A stretch of DNA of 64,000 bases, taken from positions 1-64,000 of the IMG/VR virus record IMGVR_UViG_3300034816_000006. One strand, written 5' to 3'. The position numbers and the translations under genes are program-made. This document shows, one piece after another, positions 55,360-63,756 of the stretch. Every line of letters starts with the position of its first letter. Position 1 is the first letter of the stretch. The notes under the pieces are model-generated. The model saw nothing but the letters and a program-made list of their open reading frames with translations, made no database searches and was not told where the DNA came from. The stretch comes from a virus.

Positions 55360-55736
55360 GCGAAGACAAACGCACGTGGACCAAGCTGCGGATCGCCACC
55401 GACGGCTACCCGGGCGGTAAGACGAAGATCGAAGCCGTGGATCCGGACGGCGCAACGATGATGCTCGACCTCGTCGATGACATCGAGTTCAGGTTCCTCG
55501 CCGACCGACCGGCCAAGTTCCGGCTTGGATTCTGCTTTGGCAACGATCTCGAGATCGAGGTCCCGGCGAAGGGCAATGCCCTCGCACGCATCATCGATCG
55601 CAGCAGTGCATGGGAGAGGCTGCATCGTGCTGTTCGGAACGTCCCCGACGACGGGATCGTCGGTGGTGCACCGGACTGGCTGGTCGAGCTGTATCGCGCC
55701 GCATCTGCCGCATCCATCCCGGAGGTGGATAAGTGA
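55356..55736 (+). CDS. Unknown protein, 126 aa
   Basis: 126 residues from GTG 55356. Beta-rich start (KLRIATDGYPGGKTKIEAV, MMLDLVDDIEFRFLADRP), then helices. Unknown. Confidence 0.65.
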   Translation: MSEDKRTWTKLRIATDGYPGGKTKIEAVDPDGATMMLDLVDDIEFRFLADRPAKFRLGFCFGNDLEIEVPAKGNALARIIDRSSAWERLHRAVRNVPDDGIVGGAPDWLVELYRAASAASIPEVDK

Positions 55737-55915
55737 CGCACTGGTATGGATGGCTGGGGCTTGGCTTCTTCGCCGGGTCGGCCATGGTCGACGGCGCTCG
55801 GCTCGTTCGGGCGGCCTGGCGGGATCCGCCGACCGGGGCCTACTCGAGGGAGAACTGGGGTCCGCTCTGGGTCGCAGCCTGGGTGACGCTCGCGGTCGCG
55901 ATGGTGCTGGCGTGA
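55733..55915 (+). CDS. Small membrane protein, 60 aa
   Basis: 60 residues from GTG 55733. Two hydrophobic stretches: WYGWLGLGFFAGSAMVDG and PLWVAAWVTLAVAMVLA. Overlaps both neighbours by 4 bases. Confidence 0.65.
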   Translation: MTHWYGWLGLGFFAGSAMVDGARLVRAAWRDPPTGAYSRENWGPLWVAAWVTLAVAMVLA

Positions 55916-56172
55916 GCGTCGACTATCGCCGCCTCGCCTCATCGCTGGCCTGGACCGCACTGTTGTGGTGCGTGTACTTCGCCGTGATCTACGGCGTCTT
56001 CTTCGGCGCGCGGTGGATCGACATGACTGCCTACAACCGTGGATTCACGGTCGGCATCGCGTGCTCGTTCATCGGATCAATCGCTTGGGACCTGACCAAG
56101 CGCGCGTTCCGCCCGTACCGGCGGTCGACGATGATGTGTCGGCAGCGGCTCGGCAACGAGGACTGCGACTGA
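55912..56172 (+). CDS. Membrane protein, 86 aa
   Basis: 86 residues from GTG 55912. Hydrophobic segments near 10-30 (LAWTALLWCVYFAVIYGVFF) and 45-60 (FTVGIACSFIGSIAW), then a basic tail. Pair of adjacent membrane proteins. Unknown. Confidence 0.65.
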   Translation: MSVDYRRLASSLAWTALLWCVYFAVIYGVFFGARWIDMTAYNRGFTVGIACSFIGSIAWDLTKRAFRPYRRSTMMCRQRLGNEDCD

Positions 56173-56458
56173 TGGCCCGCGTCGGCTCCAAGCCCAAGCA
56201 CCCTGCGTCTGGTGTCCGCGCTGGGCCGTCAAGGACCACACCCTGTGCAGGCGGTGCCGCGATCGCAGTGTCGAGTATCAGCGTGCACTGCTCGCCCGAC
56301 GTCGCGCGGTTCGCCTCTGCCGCGAGTGCGGCCTTAACCTCGACACGGACGGCTCGCGGTGCAAGGAGTGCAGGCGCCTGCGGAAGCTGCGGCCGTCGAG
56401 ACAGAATGTGTATCGGCGCAGGAACGAGCGCGGGTACGCGGATAGGAGTACGAGATGA
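56172..56458 (+). pseudogene. Zinc-ribbon gene with apparent frameshift
   Basis: ATG 56172 begins a basic start (ARVGSKPKHP) but the zinc part, CVWCPRWAVKDHTLCRRC and RLCRECGLNL with CKECRR, is in another frame beginning at 56204; that frame has no start codon and ends in TGA 56456-56458, overlapping the next ATG by 4 bases. A single base difference in the CCC run near 56201 would join them. The joined protein would match the CVWCP unit at 54905. Could be a real mutation, a sequence error or a frameshift site. Confidence 0.6.
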
Positions 56459-56718
56459 GCGACGTCAGTGTACTCAGGAAGTTAGGCATCCTCGCCGGCA
56501 GGGATGTTGCGTGCGAAGCATCTCGCGCTGTCCTGGCCAAGGCCCTCAAGGATCCAGCACACGCCCCAACCAGCGTGCTGATCGCATACCTGAATCCGGT
56601 AGTGCTCGCCGCCGCGATCCCGCTCGATGCGGATGACGACTTCGAGGACAGGGCGATCGGCGTGCTGGCCACAGAGATTGACCGGAGGATCCCGGCCCAG
56701 CCGGAGGTAATGCGATGA
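56455..56718 (+). CDS. Unknown protein, 87 aa
   Basis: 87 residues; helical (VLRKLGILAGRDVACEASRA, VLIAYLNPVVLAAAIPLDAD). Coupled by ATGA to upstream and downstream genes. Unknown. Confidence 0.7.
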   Translation: MSDVSVLRKLGILAGRDVACEASRAVLAKALKDPAHAPTSVLIAYLNPVVLAAAIPLDADDDFEDRAIGVLATEIDRRIPAQPEVMR

Positions 56719-57002
56719 GTGAGATCTGCATCTGTGGGCCAGACAACGAGCCGCATATGCTGCGCTGTCCAGTGCGGCAGCGTGAACTCGCGGCAGACAA
56801 GCAGCGCGCCAGGACCGGCTATGCCGTCGACATGGGCCACTCGCACGTCGTGTACACGGACTCGCCGCAGCGCGCAGCCATCCTCTCCGCGCTCACCTCG
56901 CCCGAAGGCCGCGCCGCGATCCTCGCCGTGCTCGAGACCAAGGAGGCGCAGGAGAAGATCGTCGAGGCGGTCAAGCGGCACGAGGGCAGGGGGAAGCGAT
57001 GA
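56715..57002 (+). CDS. Unknown protein, 95 aa
   Basis: 95 residues: EICICGPDNEPHMLRCPVRQ, then a helix with Ala/Lys/Glu. Cys3-like trio may bind metal. ATGA-coupled. Unknown. Confidence 0.65.
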   Translation: MSEICICGPDNEPHMLRCPVRQRELAADKQRARTGYAVDMGHSHVVYTDSPQRAAILSALTSPEGRAAILAVLETKEAQEKIVEAVKRHEGRGKR

Positions 57003-57421
57003 GCTTTACGCAGGACGAATGCCGGACACTGGTCGCCGGGTTCGCGGCGGCCTACAACGCAAGCCAGATCACGAACGGCCAGTACAGAGAACTGGTCGAG
57101 TTGATCAGGCGCGAGACGGTGTTCCGGGACGCTGAGCCACGACCCCGTGCCGGCCCGGTGACCGCAGCCTTCCTGCACACAATCGAGCAGGAATTCGGCT
57201 GGCCGTTCATCGTCTCGCACTGGACGCGACACACGACAGCCGAGGCCAAGGCAGCGGACCGCGAGGAATGGCTGATCGATGTCGCACGCAAGTTGCATCA
57301 GCGTTCGTTGCCGACGGAATCAACGCCTGCTGTCGATCTGGCGCTGCCCGAGCGTCTAGCCAAGCTCGAGCAACGCATGCGCGATCTGGAGTGCTCCAGC
57401 ACGTCCAAGGACGAACGCTGA
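56999..57421 (+). CDS. Unknown protein, 140 aa
   Basis: 140 residues. Helical alpha protein: LVAGFAAAYNASQITNGQYR, FLHTIEQEFGWPFIVSHWT, ending in a coiled coil (RLAKLEQRMRDLEC). Directly upstream of the packaging genes. Unknown; could be a packaging accessory. Confidence 0.65.
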   Translation: MSFTQDECRTLVAGFAAAYNASQITNGQYRELVELIRRETVFRDAEPRPRAGPVTAAFLHTIEQEFGWPFIVSHWTRHTTAEAKAADREEWLIDVARKLHQRSLPTESTPAVDLALPERLAKLEQRMRDLECSSTSKDER

Positions 57422-57951
57422 TGAGCGCCGACGGCCGCGGCAAGAAGGCCGCCATCCGCCCGCGCCGCGCCAACGGAACGCTCGCCCCGGACGATGCTTC
57501 ACCCGAGGAACTCGCCGCACCTGACGATCGACCGTGGCAGTTCAAGAAGGGCGTGAGCGGCAACCCGGGGGGAAAGCCTAAGCTGCCCAAGATCCTGCGC
57601 GACCTGATCGGCGAGCTCACGAACAGCGGCGCCGACCTCGTGACCTGGATGAACAACGTCCGCACTGGCGTCGAGGACGGCATGAAAGACGACGCGCGCG
57701 TGCGCCTGGCCGCCGGCGAGTGGATGTGCGACCACTTCTTCGGCAAGGCCAAGCATACTGTTGCGCTGACCGATGGCGTGCCGGTCGAACCCTCGCCGCC
57801 TGTTCCGCTCGATGCGCTACTGCAGGTTCTCGACGACAAGGACCGCTCTGACCTCGAACGAATCCTGGTCAACTTCGAGATGGCGAAGCGCGACGGGCGT
57901 CTTGCGCTACCCGAGCCCGCACCGGACGTCGAGGACGCCGAAGTGCAGTGA
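57421..57951 (+). CDS. Probable small terminase subunit (DUF5681-like)
   Basis: 176 residues. WQFKKGVSGNPGGKPKLPK near the start is the DUF5681 motif common next to large terminase genes; the centre (ADLVTWMNNVRTGVEDGMK, MCDHFFGKAKHT) and C-terminus (DKDRSDLERILV) are helical. Small terminases recognise packaging DNA and stimulate the large subunit. ATG shares one base with the previous stop. Confidence 0.7.
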   Translation: MSADGRGKKAAIRPRRANGTLAPDDASPEELAAPDDRPWQFKKGVSGNPGGKPKLPKILRDLIGELTNSGADLVTWMNNVRTGVEDGMKDDARVRLAAGEWMCDHFFGKAKHTVALTDGVPVEPSPPVPLDALLQVLDDKDRSDLERILVNFEMAKRDGRLALPEPAPDVEDAEVQ

Positions 57952-59738
57952 TGCTCCCCGCCGCGCGCATGCTCCTGACCGTCGTGCTGTGGCTACTGGC
58001 CGCCGCGGCTCGCGTTCCACTCGATCCGCTGCCGGCTGCTCAGGCTGCGATCGCCGGCGCGACTGTGCCGCAGGAGCTTCTGATCCTGCTCGGTCACAGC
58101 CGCGAGGCGCGCATGCGGCTGGTCAAACAGCGGTGCGAGGCGTGCTTCCTGGACTTCGTCGAGTTGATGTGGCCGGTCGTGGACCCAGGCCAGCCGTTCG
58201 TGCGTGGCAAGGTGCAGGAAGCGATCGCACTCCATCTCGAGGCAGTGCACTATGGCAAGATCAAGAATCTGCTGGCGCTGGTGCCGCCCGGCAGCACGAA
58301 GACGTACCTGACGAATGTTTTCCTTCCAGCCTGGGAATGGGGGCCGCGGAGCCGCCCTGACCTGCGCTACATGTCGTGGTCCTACTCGCCGGACCTGACC
58401 CAGAAGGCGAATGAGGACTGTCGCAAAATCATCAAGCATCACCTGTACCAACGCTTCTGGGGCGATCGCTTCCAGCTGGAGAAAGATGCCGACGCCAAGT
58501 CCTACTACGCCAACAGCAAGGGCGGATGGCGTCGCTCGAGTTCGGTGCGCGGTGCGGCGACTGGGTTCCGCGCGGACCGCCTGATCTGGGATGACCCGCA
58601 CAACGTCAAGGAGGCCGATCGCGAGGCCGAGTTGATCGAGGCGACGCGCTGGTTCGCGCGCACGCTGCCGACTCGCGTTCGGAACATGAGCGGCGAGGTC
58701 AAGGTGCGCGTCCCGTTCTGGGTCCGCGATTGCCACGGCGACCTGCCCGACGATCCCGACGACCCGCGCCCGGTGACGGCATCGGCGACGATCGGCATCA
58801 TGCAGCGCGTGCACCTGCACGACTGCGCTGGTCTCGTGCTGCGGAACCCCGCGCTCGGTTACGAGATCCTGCTCATCGAGATGCGCTACAAGGGTGACGC
58901 ACACCCGGCTCGCAAGCTGCCGACGTGGCCCGGTTCGTCGATCGGCTACCACGACTGGCGCACGATAGTCGGCGATCTCGCTGACCCGGTTCGCTTCCCC
59001 GAGGCTGAGGTCTCCAAGCTCGAGGCGCAGCTCTCGCTCACTGGCGGCACCGACGCGATCGCGGCCCAGCTCGACCAATGGCCCATGCAGGAGGGCGGCG
59101 CATTGTTCAGTGGCGAGCAGATGCTTGTTGACGGCCTTCCCGTCGAGCCTGCCATGGTTCCGTCCGGCCCCGATCGCCGTGGCTGGGACTTCGCTGGCAG
59201 CACGGCGAAGAAGGCTGACCAGACCGCAGACGCGCGCGTGCGCCGCGGTGGCGACAAGGTGTTCTACCTGATGGACCACGACGCGATCCGGGGCGGGCCC
59301 GGCGCAGTGGACGACCATGTCCGCGCTAAGCACGTCAACGATCCGCGCGACGTGCACTGGTCGATCCCGCGCGACCCCGGCAGCGCTGGCATCCACTTCG
59401 CGGCCTACGTGATCCGAGAGCTTACGCCCGGTCGGTACGTGGCCGACACGCCAGAGACCGGCAGCAAGGTCACACGCGCCAAGCCGGTCGCCGGTCAGTG
59501 CGCGATCAACAACTTCAAGATCGTGCGTCACCCGAACTGGGAACGCGCCCGTGATCAGCTCGTGGACTTCCCGTATGGCGACCACGACGACATCGTTGAC
59601 GCGATCAGCCGGGCGTTCAGCGCGCATGTCGATCTGCCCGCGGTGGCCGAAGATCACGGCGGCTACTCCGGTACCGCTGACGAGCCGCAACCCGTGGTCT
59701 CGACGAGCGAATCGCCCCTAAATGATTGGTGCGCGTAG
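57951..59738 (+). CDS. terL: Terminase large subunit
   Basis: 595 residues from ATG 57951; GTG 57948 overlaps the previous stop. ATPase: LALVPPGSTKTYLT (deviant Walker A near 111), LIWDDPH (Walker B near 210). Nuclease: RRGWDFAGSTAKK near 410 and DHDDIVDAISRAF near 544. It cuts and packages concatemer DNA into proheads. An N-terminal hydrophobic stretch (MLLTVVLWLLAAAA) is odd and suggests the real start may be further in. Confidence 0.9.
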   Translation: MLPAARMLLTVVLWLLAAAARVPLDPLPAAQAAIAGATVPQELLILLGHSREARMRLVKQRCEACFLDFVELMWPVVDPGQPFVRGKVQEAIALHLEAVHYGKIKNLLALVPPGSTKTYLTNVFLPAWEWGPRSRPDLRYMSWSYSPDLTQKANEDCRKIIKHHLYQRFWGDRFQLEKDADAKSYYANSKGGWRRSSSVRGAATGFRADRLIWDDPHNVKEADREAELIEATRWFARTLPTRVRNMSGEVKVRVPFWVRDCHGDLPDDPDDPRPVTASATIGIMQRVHLHDCAGLVLRNPALGYEILLIEMRYKGDAHPARKLPTWPGSSIGYHDWRTIVGDLADPVRFPEAEVSKLEAQLSLTGGTDAIAAQLDQWPMQEGGALFSGEQMLVDGLPVEPAMVPSGPDRRGWDFAGSTAKKADQTADARVRRGGDKVFYLMDHDAIRGGPGAVDDHVRAKHVNDPRDVHWSIPRDPGSAGIHFAAYVIRELTPGRYVADTPETGSKVTRAKPVAGQCAINNFKIVRHPNWERARDQLVDFPYGDHDDIVDAISRAFSAHVDLPAVAEDHGGYSGTADEPQPVVSTSESPLNDWCA

Positions 59739-59747
59739 CGTCAACTC
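59710..59747 (+). promoter_or_regulatory. Late promoter-like element, copy 5
   Basis: AATCGCCCC at 59710-59718 inside the last codons of the terminase gene, 17-bp spacer, TAGCGT, 6 bp, GTG at 59748: the same arrangement as at 5951, 8812, 11526 and 63719. Confidence 0.65.
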
Positions 59748-61208
59748 GTGGGCTTCTTCGGTAGCATCGGCAAGGCGTTCGCTAATGCGTTCGGCTTCGG
59801 CCCGCAGCCCAACGTTCCGCTCGACCAGTTCCACGGCGGCGACGGCGTCCAGGCCTACGGCGGGTTTCTGCCCACGGACGAGCATCGCCCGGAGCTGATC
59901 GGCCAGAAGAAGTGGGTCACGTACGCGAACGCGTACAACACCGCGGTCATCGCGACTGGCCTTCGCTACCGGGCCGGCCTGCTCGGTGGCGCGAAGTGGC
60001 ACGCCGAACCGAATCCCCGTGGCGGCCCCGATGCGATGCGTGGCGTAGACATCATCCAGCAGGGCCTCATCGACGCGCAGATGCCGCGCTCGTGGCAGGC
60101 CACGGTGCGCAAGGCGTCGCTGTACACGTTCAGCGGATTCTCGCTGCATGAGTGGGCCATCAAGCGTCGCGTCGACGACGGCATGATCGTGTTCGCCGAG
60201 CTCGCGCACCGGCCACAGCACACGATCGACCGCTGGAACAAGCCGAGCGAGCAGGCCCCGTGGGACGCGGTGCACCAGCTGACACGCATGGGGAACAGCT
60301 TCGTCATCCCGCGCGAGCGCCTGTTCTACTGCTGGGATGACCTACTCACGGACATGCCCGACGGCATGGGTCTCATGCGCCACGTCATCGAACTGGTGCG
60401 GCGGCTCAACGTGCTTGAGGGCCTCGAGGGATTGGGCTTCGAGACAGATCTGCGTGGCATGCCGATCGGGCGCGCGCCGATCCGGGCGCTCATGGCCGAG
60501 GCAGAGCAGAAGTTTCCGAACGACGCGGCCAAGATCAACGCGTACGTTTCCGAGAAGACGCAGACGCTGCGGACCGCGCTCACCAACATCGTCAAGAGCC
60601 CCGAGAAGCTACAATATCTGCTCCTCGACAGCGGCACGTACCAAGGCGTCGATCCGAACACGATCACCAGCGTCCAGCGCTGGGCGCTCGAGCTCCTGCG
60701 CGGTGAGACCGGGGCACTGCCCGAGATCAACGCTGCGATCGGCAGGCTCCAGCTCGAGATCGCCCGGGTGCTCGGGATCGAGTTCGCGATGATGGGCGCC
60801 GGTACTTCGGGCAGCAGGGCCATGCACGGCGACAAGACCTCGATGCTCGCGATGTCGTTGCAGACGACCCTCGTCGAGATCGGCAAGTTCGGGACCAACG
60901 ACTTGTGCAGGCCGCTGATCGCGCTCAACGGCCTGGACCCCGATACGTGCACGCCGACGCTTGTTGCTGAGCCGATCGCGACCGACGACATCCAGGTGGT
61001 GGCCGCGGCGCTGCAGTCCCTTGGCGCGAGCGGCCTGCCGCCGGATCACCCGGCATGGCCGGTGCTGTTCGACCGGATGAGCCTGCCATGGGCGCCGCCG
61101 GGCGCTGGGCTGCTCGGGCCACTTCCGCGTCAGGGTCCACCGGATCCGGCAGCGGGTGAGCAGGACGTGCCGGTGGATGACCTCCAGCAACAGGACAAGG
61201 CGGCATGA
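59748..61208 (+). CDS. Portal protein
   Basis: 486 residues. Sequence plan of DUF935/Mu gp29-type portals: FATAYNAFNTAVIATG-like N-terminus, LHEWAIKRRVDDGMIVFAEL, RRLNVLEGLEGLGFETDLRG, and the LGIEFAMMGAGTSGSRAMHG loop before a helical C-terminus. It forms the ring through which DNA enters the head. No other protein between terminase and connector genes fits. Start at GTG 59748, 38 bp after a late element. Confidence 0.85.
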   Translation: MGFFGSIGKAFANAFGFGPQPNVPLDQFHGGDGVQAYGGFLPTDEHRPELIGQKKWVTYANAYNTAVIATGLRYRAGLLGGAKWHAEPNPRGGPDAMRGVDIIQQGLIDAQMPRSWQATVRKASLYTFSGFSLHEWAIKRRVDDGMIVFAELAHRPQHTIDRWNKPSEQAPWDAVHQLTRMGNSFVIPRERLFYCWDDLLTDMPDGMGLMRHVIELVRRLNVLEGLEGLGFETDLRGMPIGRAPIRALMAEAEQKFPNDAAKINAYVSEKTQTLRTALTNIVKSPEKLQYLLLDSGTYQGVDPNTITSVQRWALELLRGETGALPEINAAIGRLQLEIARVLGIEFAMMGAGTSGSRAMHGDKTSMLAMSLQTTLVEIGKFGTNDLCRPLIALNGLDPDTCTPTLVAEPIATDDIQVVAAALQSLGASGLPPDHPAWPVLFDRMSLPWAPPGAGLLGPLPRQGPPDPAAGEQDVPVDDLQQQDKAA

Positions 61209-61792
61209 GCCTGTTCACCGTCACCATCGGCGCGAACACCTACGAGGTCTACAGCGACGTCGCAGCGGCCACCGTGTACATCGCGGCCATCTTCGGCCCG
61301 CAGTCAGCGGCGTGGCTTGCGTTGAGCGCCGATTCCCAGGCCCAGACGCTGGTCAGCGCGACGCGCTATCTTGACGAGCAGCCGTGGGACGGGACGCGAA
61401 ACGGTACGGGCGGCACGACGCTCCAGTGGCCGCGGGATAACGTGACGGTCGACGGGACAGCTGTCGACGCGACCACCGTGCCGCCAGAGTTCCCGAAGGC
61501 GCTGGCAGAGCTCGCCGTGCTCATCGCCGCGGACCCGACGCTGCCGGGCAAGGCGGACCAGGGCTCGAACATCCAGGCCGCGAACGCGGGCGGCGGGACG
61601 GGCGTCACGTTCTTCTCGCCCTCGAGCGCCAGGACCGGGACGGCCACCGTGATGCCGGTCGTGGTGCAGCGGCTCGTGGGCAAGTACCTGGCCACCGCGG
61701 TCGCCAACGAGGGCGGCTACGCGGGCATCGGCAAGCCGTGCTCGTCGTTCGCCGCGGCGAACCAGTTCACGCTCGTGCACGGGGAGGAGTGA
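61205..61792 (+). CDS. Head-tail connector (DnaT-like domain family)
   Basis: 195 residues from ATG 61205 (overlaps previous stop). SATRYLDEQPWDGTRNGTGG, LQWPRDNVTVDGTAVDATTV, PPEFPKALAELAVLIAADP match gp6-like connector family (DnaT_2 domain in databases). It should cap the portal side of the head. Confidence 0.8.
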   Translation: MSLFTVTIGANTYEVYSDVAAATVYIAAIFGPQSAAWLALSADSQAQTLVSATRYLDEQPWDGTRNGTGGTTLQWPRDNVTVDGTAVDATTVPPEFPKALAELAVLIAADPTLPGKADQGSNIQAANAGGGTGVTFFSPSSARTGTATVMPVVVQRLVGKYLATAVANEGGYAGIGKPCSSFAAANQFTLVHGEE

Positions 61793-61795
61793 CGC

Positions 61796-62188
61796 ATGGG
61801 ATTCCTCGACGGCGACATCGCGAACCTGGTCGGTAACGCGCTGATCGGCGCAGGCATGAGCAAGCCCGCGACTCTAATCAAGATTTCTCCCGGCACGCGT
61901 GCGCCCGGTGCGATCAGCGCGGGTACCAATCCGATCGCGACTAGTTACGAGGTCCAGGCGATCCCGGCGAGCGTCACGCAGCTACGCGTCGACGGCTCAC
62001 TGATCGCTGGCGTGAACCGCGTGATCAAGATCTTCGGCTCGACGTTGCCGGCCGGCATCACGCCGCGACCAGGCGACAAGATCACGTTGGACGGCGTGAC
62101 GTCGGTGATCGTCGGCGACGCGGGTGGCAGTAGCGCGGTGACGGTGGACGCAGCTGGTGCCATGTTCACGACTCAGTGCAGGACCTGA
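61796..62188 (+). CDS. Head closure/connector protein, 130 aa
   Basis: 130 residues. Strand-rich (ATLIKISPGTRAPGAISAGT, NRVIKIFGSTLPAGITPRPG). Position and size match head-tail joining proteins; the beta-rich pattern fits. Follows connector gene by 3 bases. Confidence 0.7.
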   Translation: MGFLDGDIANLVGNALIGAGMSKPATLIKISPGTRAPGAISAGTNPIATSYEVQAIPASVTQLRVDGSLIAGVNRVIKIFGSTLPAGITPRPGDKITLDGVTSVIVGDAGGSSAVTVDAAGAMFTTQCRT

Positions 62189-62191
62189 CCC

Positions 62192-63160
62192 ATGGACGCC
62201 GCGGGCATGGAGCGCGCGCAGAACGCCGCTGCGGCAGTAATCAAGCGCGCCTGGGTCGCAGCGCTACAGCACCTGCGCGCCGAGAACCCCGTCGAGTCGA
62301 TCGCGATTCGCATGCACAGCGGCGAGCCGATCGTGGGCCTGGACGCCGCGATCGCCAGCTTCGCTGCAGCGGAGCGTCACGCCTACGCGACCGTCGGCGC
62401 GCAGACCGCGATGCACGCCAATGCACAGCTTCACACGACGGCGATCCGCAAGAAGGTGATCTACTTCGACGACGAGGATCGCTCGGTGATGTCCTGGGCC
62501 GAGCGCAATCGCTATGACCTGATCCGCGGGCTGACGCAGGAGCAGCGCGTGATGGTCCGGTTCGCGATGAGCGTGGCCCAGGAGACCGGCGAGAATCCGC
62601 TGGTCACGGCGACGAGGATCCGCGACGAGATCGGGCTCACCGAGGCGCAAGCGCGCGCCGTCGAGAGCTACCGACAGTCGCTGGTCAAGGGGCGCTACGC
62701 CGATGCGCTGCAGCGCAAGCTGAGCGATGGTCGAAGTGACCGGACGATTCGAAGGGTCCGGGACCAGGACCTCGAGCTGACCGATGCACAGCTCGAGGGC
62801 GCGGTGTCGCGGTACCGGCAGAACATGCTGGTGCTCAGGTCAGAAACGATCGCCAGGACCGAGTCGCAACGGATCGCACATCAGGCCAGCGGCGAACTGT
62901 ACAGGCAGGCGATCGCACGCGGCGACATCCAGGCGGAGCAGATCGAGCAGGAGTGGCTGCACCACCCGAGCAAGAAAAGCGAGTTCGACCGCGAGTTTCA
63001 CATCTCGATGCACGGCCAGAAGCGACCGTGGGGCGAGCCGTTCGAGAGCGGGCTCGGCAACCTGCTCATGTTTCCGGGCGATCCTGACGCGCCACCCAAG
63101 GAGACGATCAGGTGCGCGTGTACGAGGACCGTAAGGATCGTGCCGTCACGCGCCGCGTAG
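62192..63160 (+). CDS. Mu F-like/SPP1 gp7 head morphogenesis protein
   Basis: 322 residues. The C-terminal half shows the gp7/Mu F family: RSETIARTESQRIAHQASGE, SMHGQKRPWGEPFESG, LLMFPGDPDAPPKETIRCAC. Helical N-terminus (AAAAVIKRAWVAALQHLRAE). Minor head protein close to the portal that helps DNA packing and capsid maturation. Its end overlaps a reversed small gene by 15 bases. Confidence 0.85.
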   Translation: MDAAGMERAQNAAAAVIKRAWVAALQHLRAENPVESIAIRMHSGEPIVGLDAAIASFAAAERHAYATVGAQTAMHANAQLHTTAIRKKVIYFDDEDRSVMSWAERNRYDLIRGLTQEQRVMVRFAMSVAQETGENPLVTATRIRDEIGLTEAQARAVESYRQSLVKGRYADALQRKLSDGRSDRTIRRVRDQDLELTDAQLEGAVSRYRQNMLVLRSETIARTESQRIAHQASGELYRQAIARGDIQAEQIEQEWLHHPSKKSEFDREFHISMHGQKRPWGEPFESGLGNLLMFPGDPDAPPKETIRCACTRTVRIVPSRAA

Positions 63161-63331
63161 GCGTTCGAGTCCGAGGTTGCGGAGCCATGCGCTCACGCTG
63201 CGCTTCCCATCCTGCCTCGCAGCGGCCTTGAACTCGCGGCGCTCATCGCGGGTGACGCGAACGGTCACAACAACCTCGCGTGCCGTACCAGCGGCAGGCT
63301 TCGGGCCTGTGCGTGCGCCGCGGGAGTTCAT
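63146..63331 (-). CDS. RHH-type regulator, 61 aa
   Basis: 61 residues from ATG 63331. GARTGPKPAAGTAREVVVTV, RVTRDERREFKAAARQDGKR, SVSAWLRNLGLERLRG: the RHH fold with SAWLRNL, a close paralog of the protein at 15980 (SAWLRDL). Probably regulates its own reversed cassette. Coupled by ATGA to the next gene. Confidence 0.7.
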   Translation of the reverse strand: MNSRGARTGPKPAAGTAREVVVTVRVTRDERREFKAAARQDGKRSVSAWLRNLGLERLRGA

Positions 63332-63516
63332 CGCCAGCCCTTGACGCCGTGGGCGCGCAACCTGTCGAGCATGCGTTGGTAGAATCGCTCGCGCATGAAG
63401 TCCTTGAGTGCTGGGTTCGTGCCACACGCGACATCTACCAGTTCGTCGAGGATCACAAGCAGGACTGCTGCTGGGTTTGCAGCCGCAGCGGATGCGATCT
63501 CATCGCGGGTGGTCAC
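63328..63516 (-). CDS. Small helical protein, 62 aa
   Basis: 62 residues from GTG 63516 (overlaps upstream stop). IASAAAANPAAVLLVILDEL, then RERFYQRMLDRLRAH. Middle of a three-gene reversed cassette. Unknown. Confidence 0.6.
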   Translation of the reverse strand: MTTRDEIASAAAANPAAVLLVILDELVDVACGTNPALKDFMRERFYQRMLDRLRAHGVKGWR

Positions 63517-63650
63517 GCCTTCACCCAGTACACCGGCTGCCCGGTGCTCGTGCACACGCCAAGGAACTCGTACGTCGGTCGCTTCGGCTCTGCCGGACGA
63601 TCCGTGCCTGTGACCACGACCGCTGCTTTCCCACGCCTCGTATTCGTCAT
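63513..63650 (-). CDS. Small beta-rich protein, 45 aa (first of reversed cassette)
   Basis: 45 residues from ATG 63650, which lies 7 bp after TATGTT of a TTGCGG-N16-TATGTT promoter; an ATG at 63710 would add 20 residues rich in rare AT codons. TRRGKAAVVVTGTDRPAEPK, RPTYEFLGVCTSTGQPVYWV. Unknown function; paired with an RHH protein it could be a regulatory or toxin-antitoxin cassette. Confidence 0.55.
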   Translation of the reverse strand: MTNTRRGKAAVVVTGTDRPAEPKRPTYEFLGVCTSTGQPVYWVKA

Positions 63651-63685
63651 GCCGAGCAACATAATACGTATTCGGTGATCCGCAA
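63651..63685 (-). promoter_or_regulatory. TTGCGG-N16-TATGTT promoter, minus strand
   Basis: Minus strand TTGCGG (63685-63680), 16-bp spacer, TATGTT (63663-63658), 7 bp to ATG 63650. The AATACGTATT palindrome (63662-63671) overlaps the spacer and -10. CTTGCG core shared with promoters before 16449, 34409 and 51933. Confidence 0.55.
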
Positions 63686-63718
63686 GGCCAGCGTCTGTGA
63701 GATTCGCCATGTGCCCGT

Positions 63719-63756
63719 AATCGCCCCGTTACCGACGAGCGGCGAGCCTACAGGAG
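63719..63756 (+). promoter_or_regulatory. Late promoter-like element, copy 6
   Basis: AATCGCCCC at 63719-63727, 16-bp spacer, GAGCCT, 7 bp, ATG at 63757. It would restart late transcription after the reversed cassette. Confidence 0.65.

Noticed and set aside
57993-59690. 565-aa minus-strand ORF over the large terminase
   Set aside because: Antisense shadow; the plus frame has Walker and nuclease motifs.
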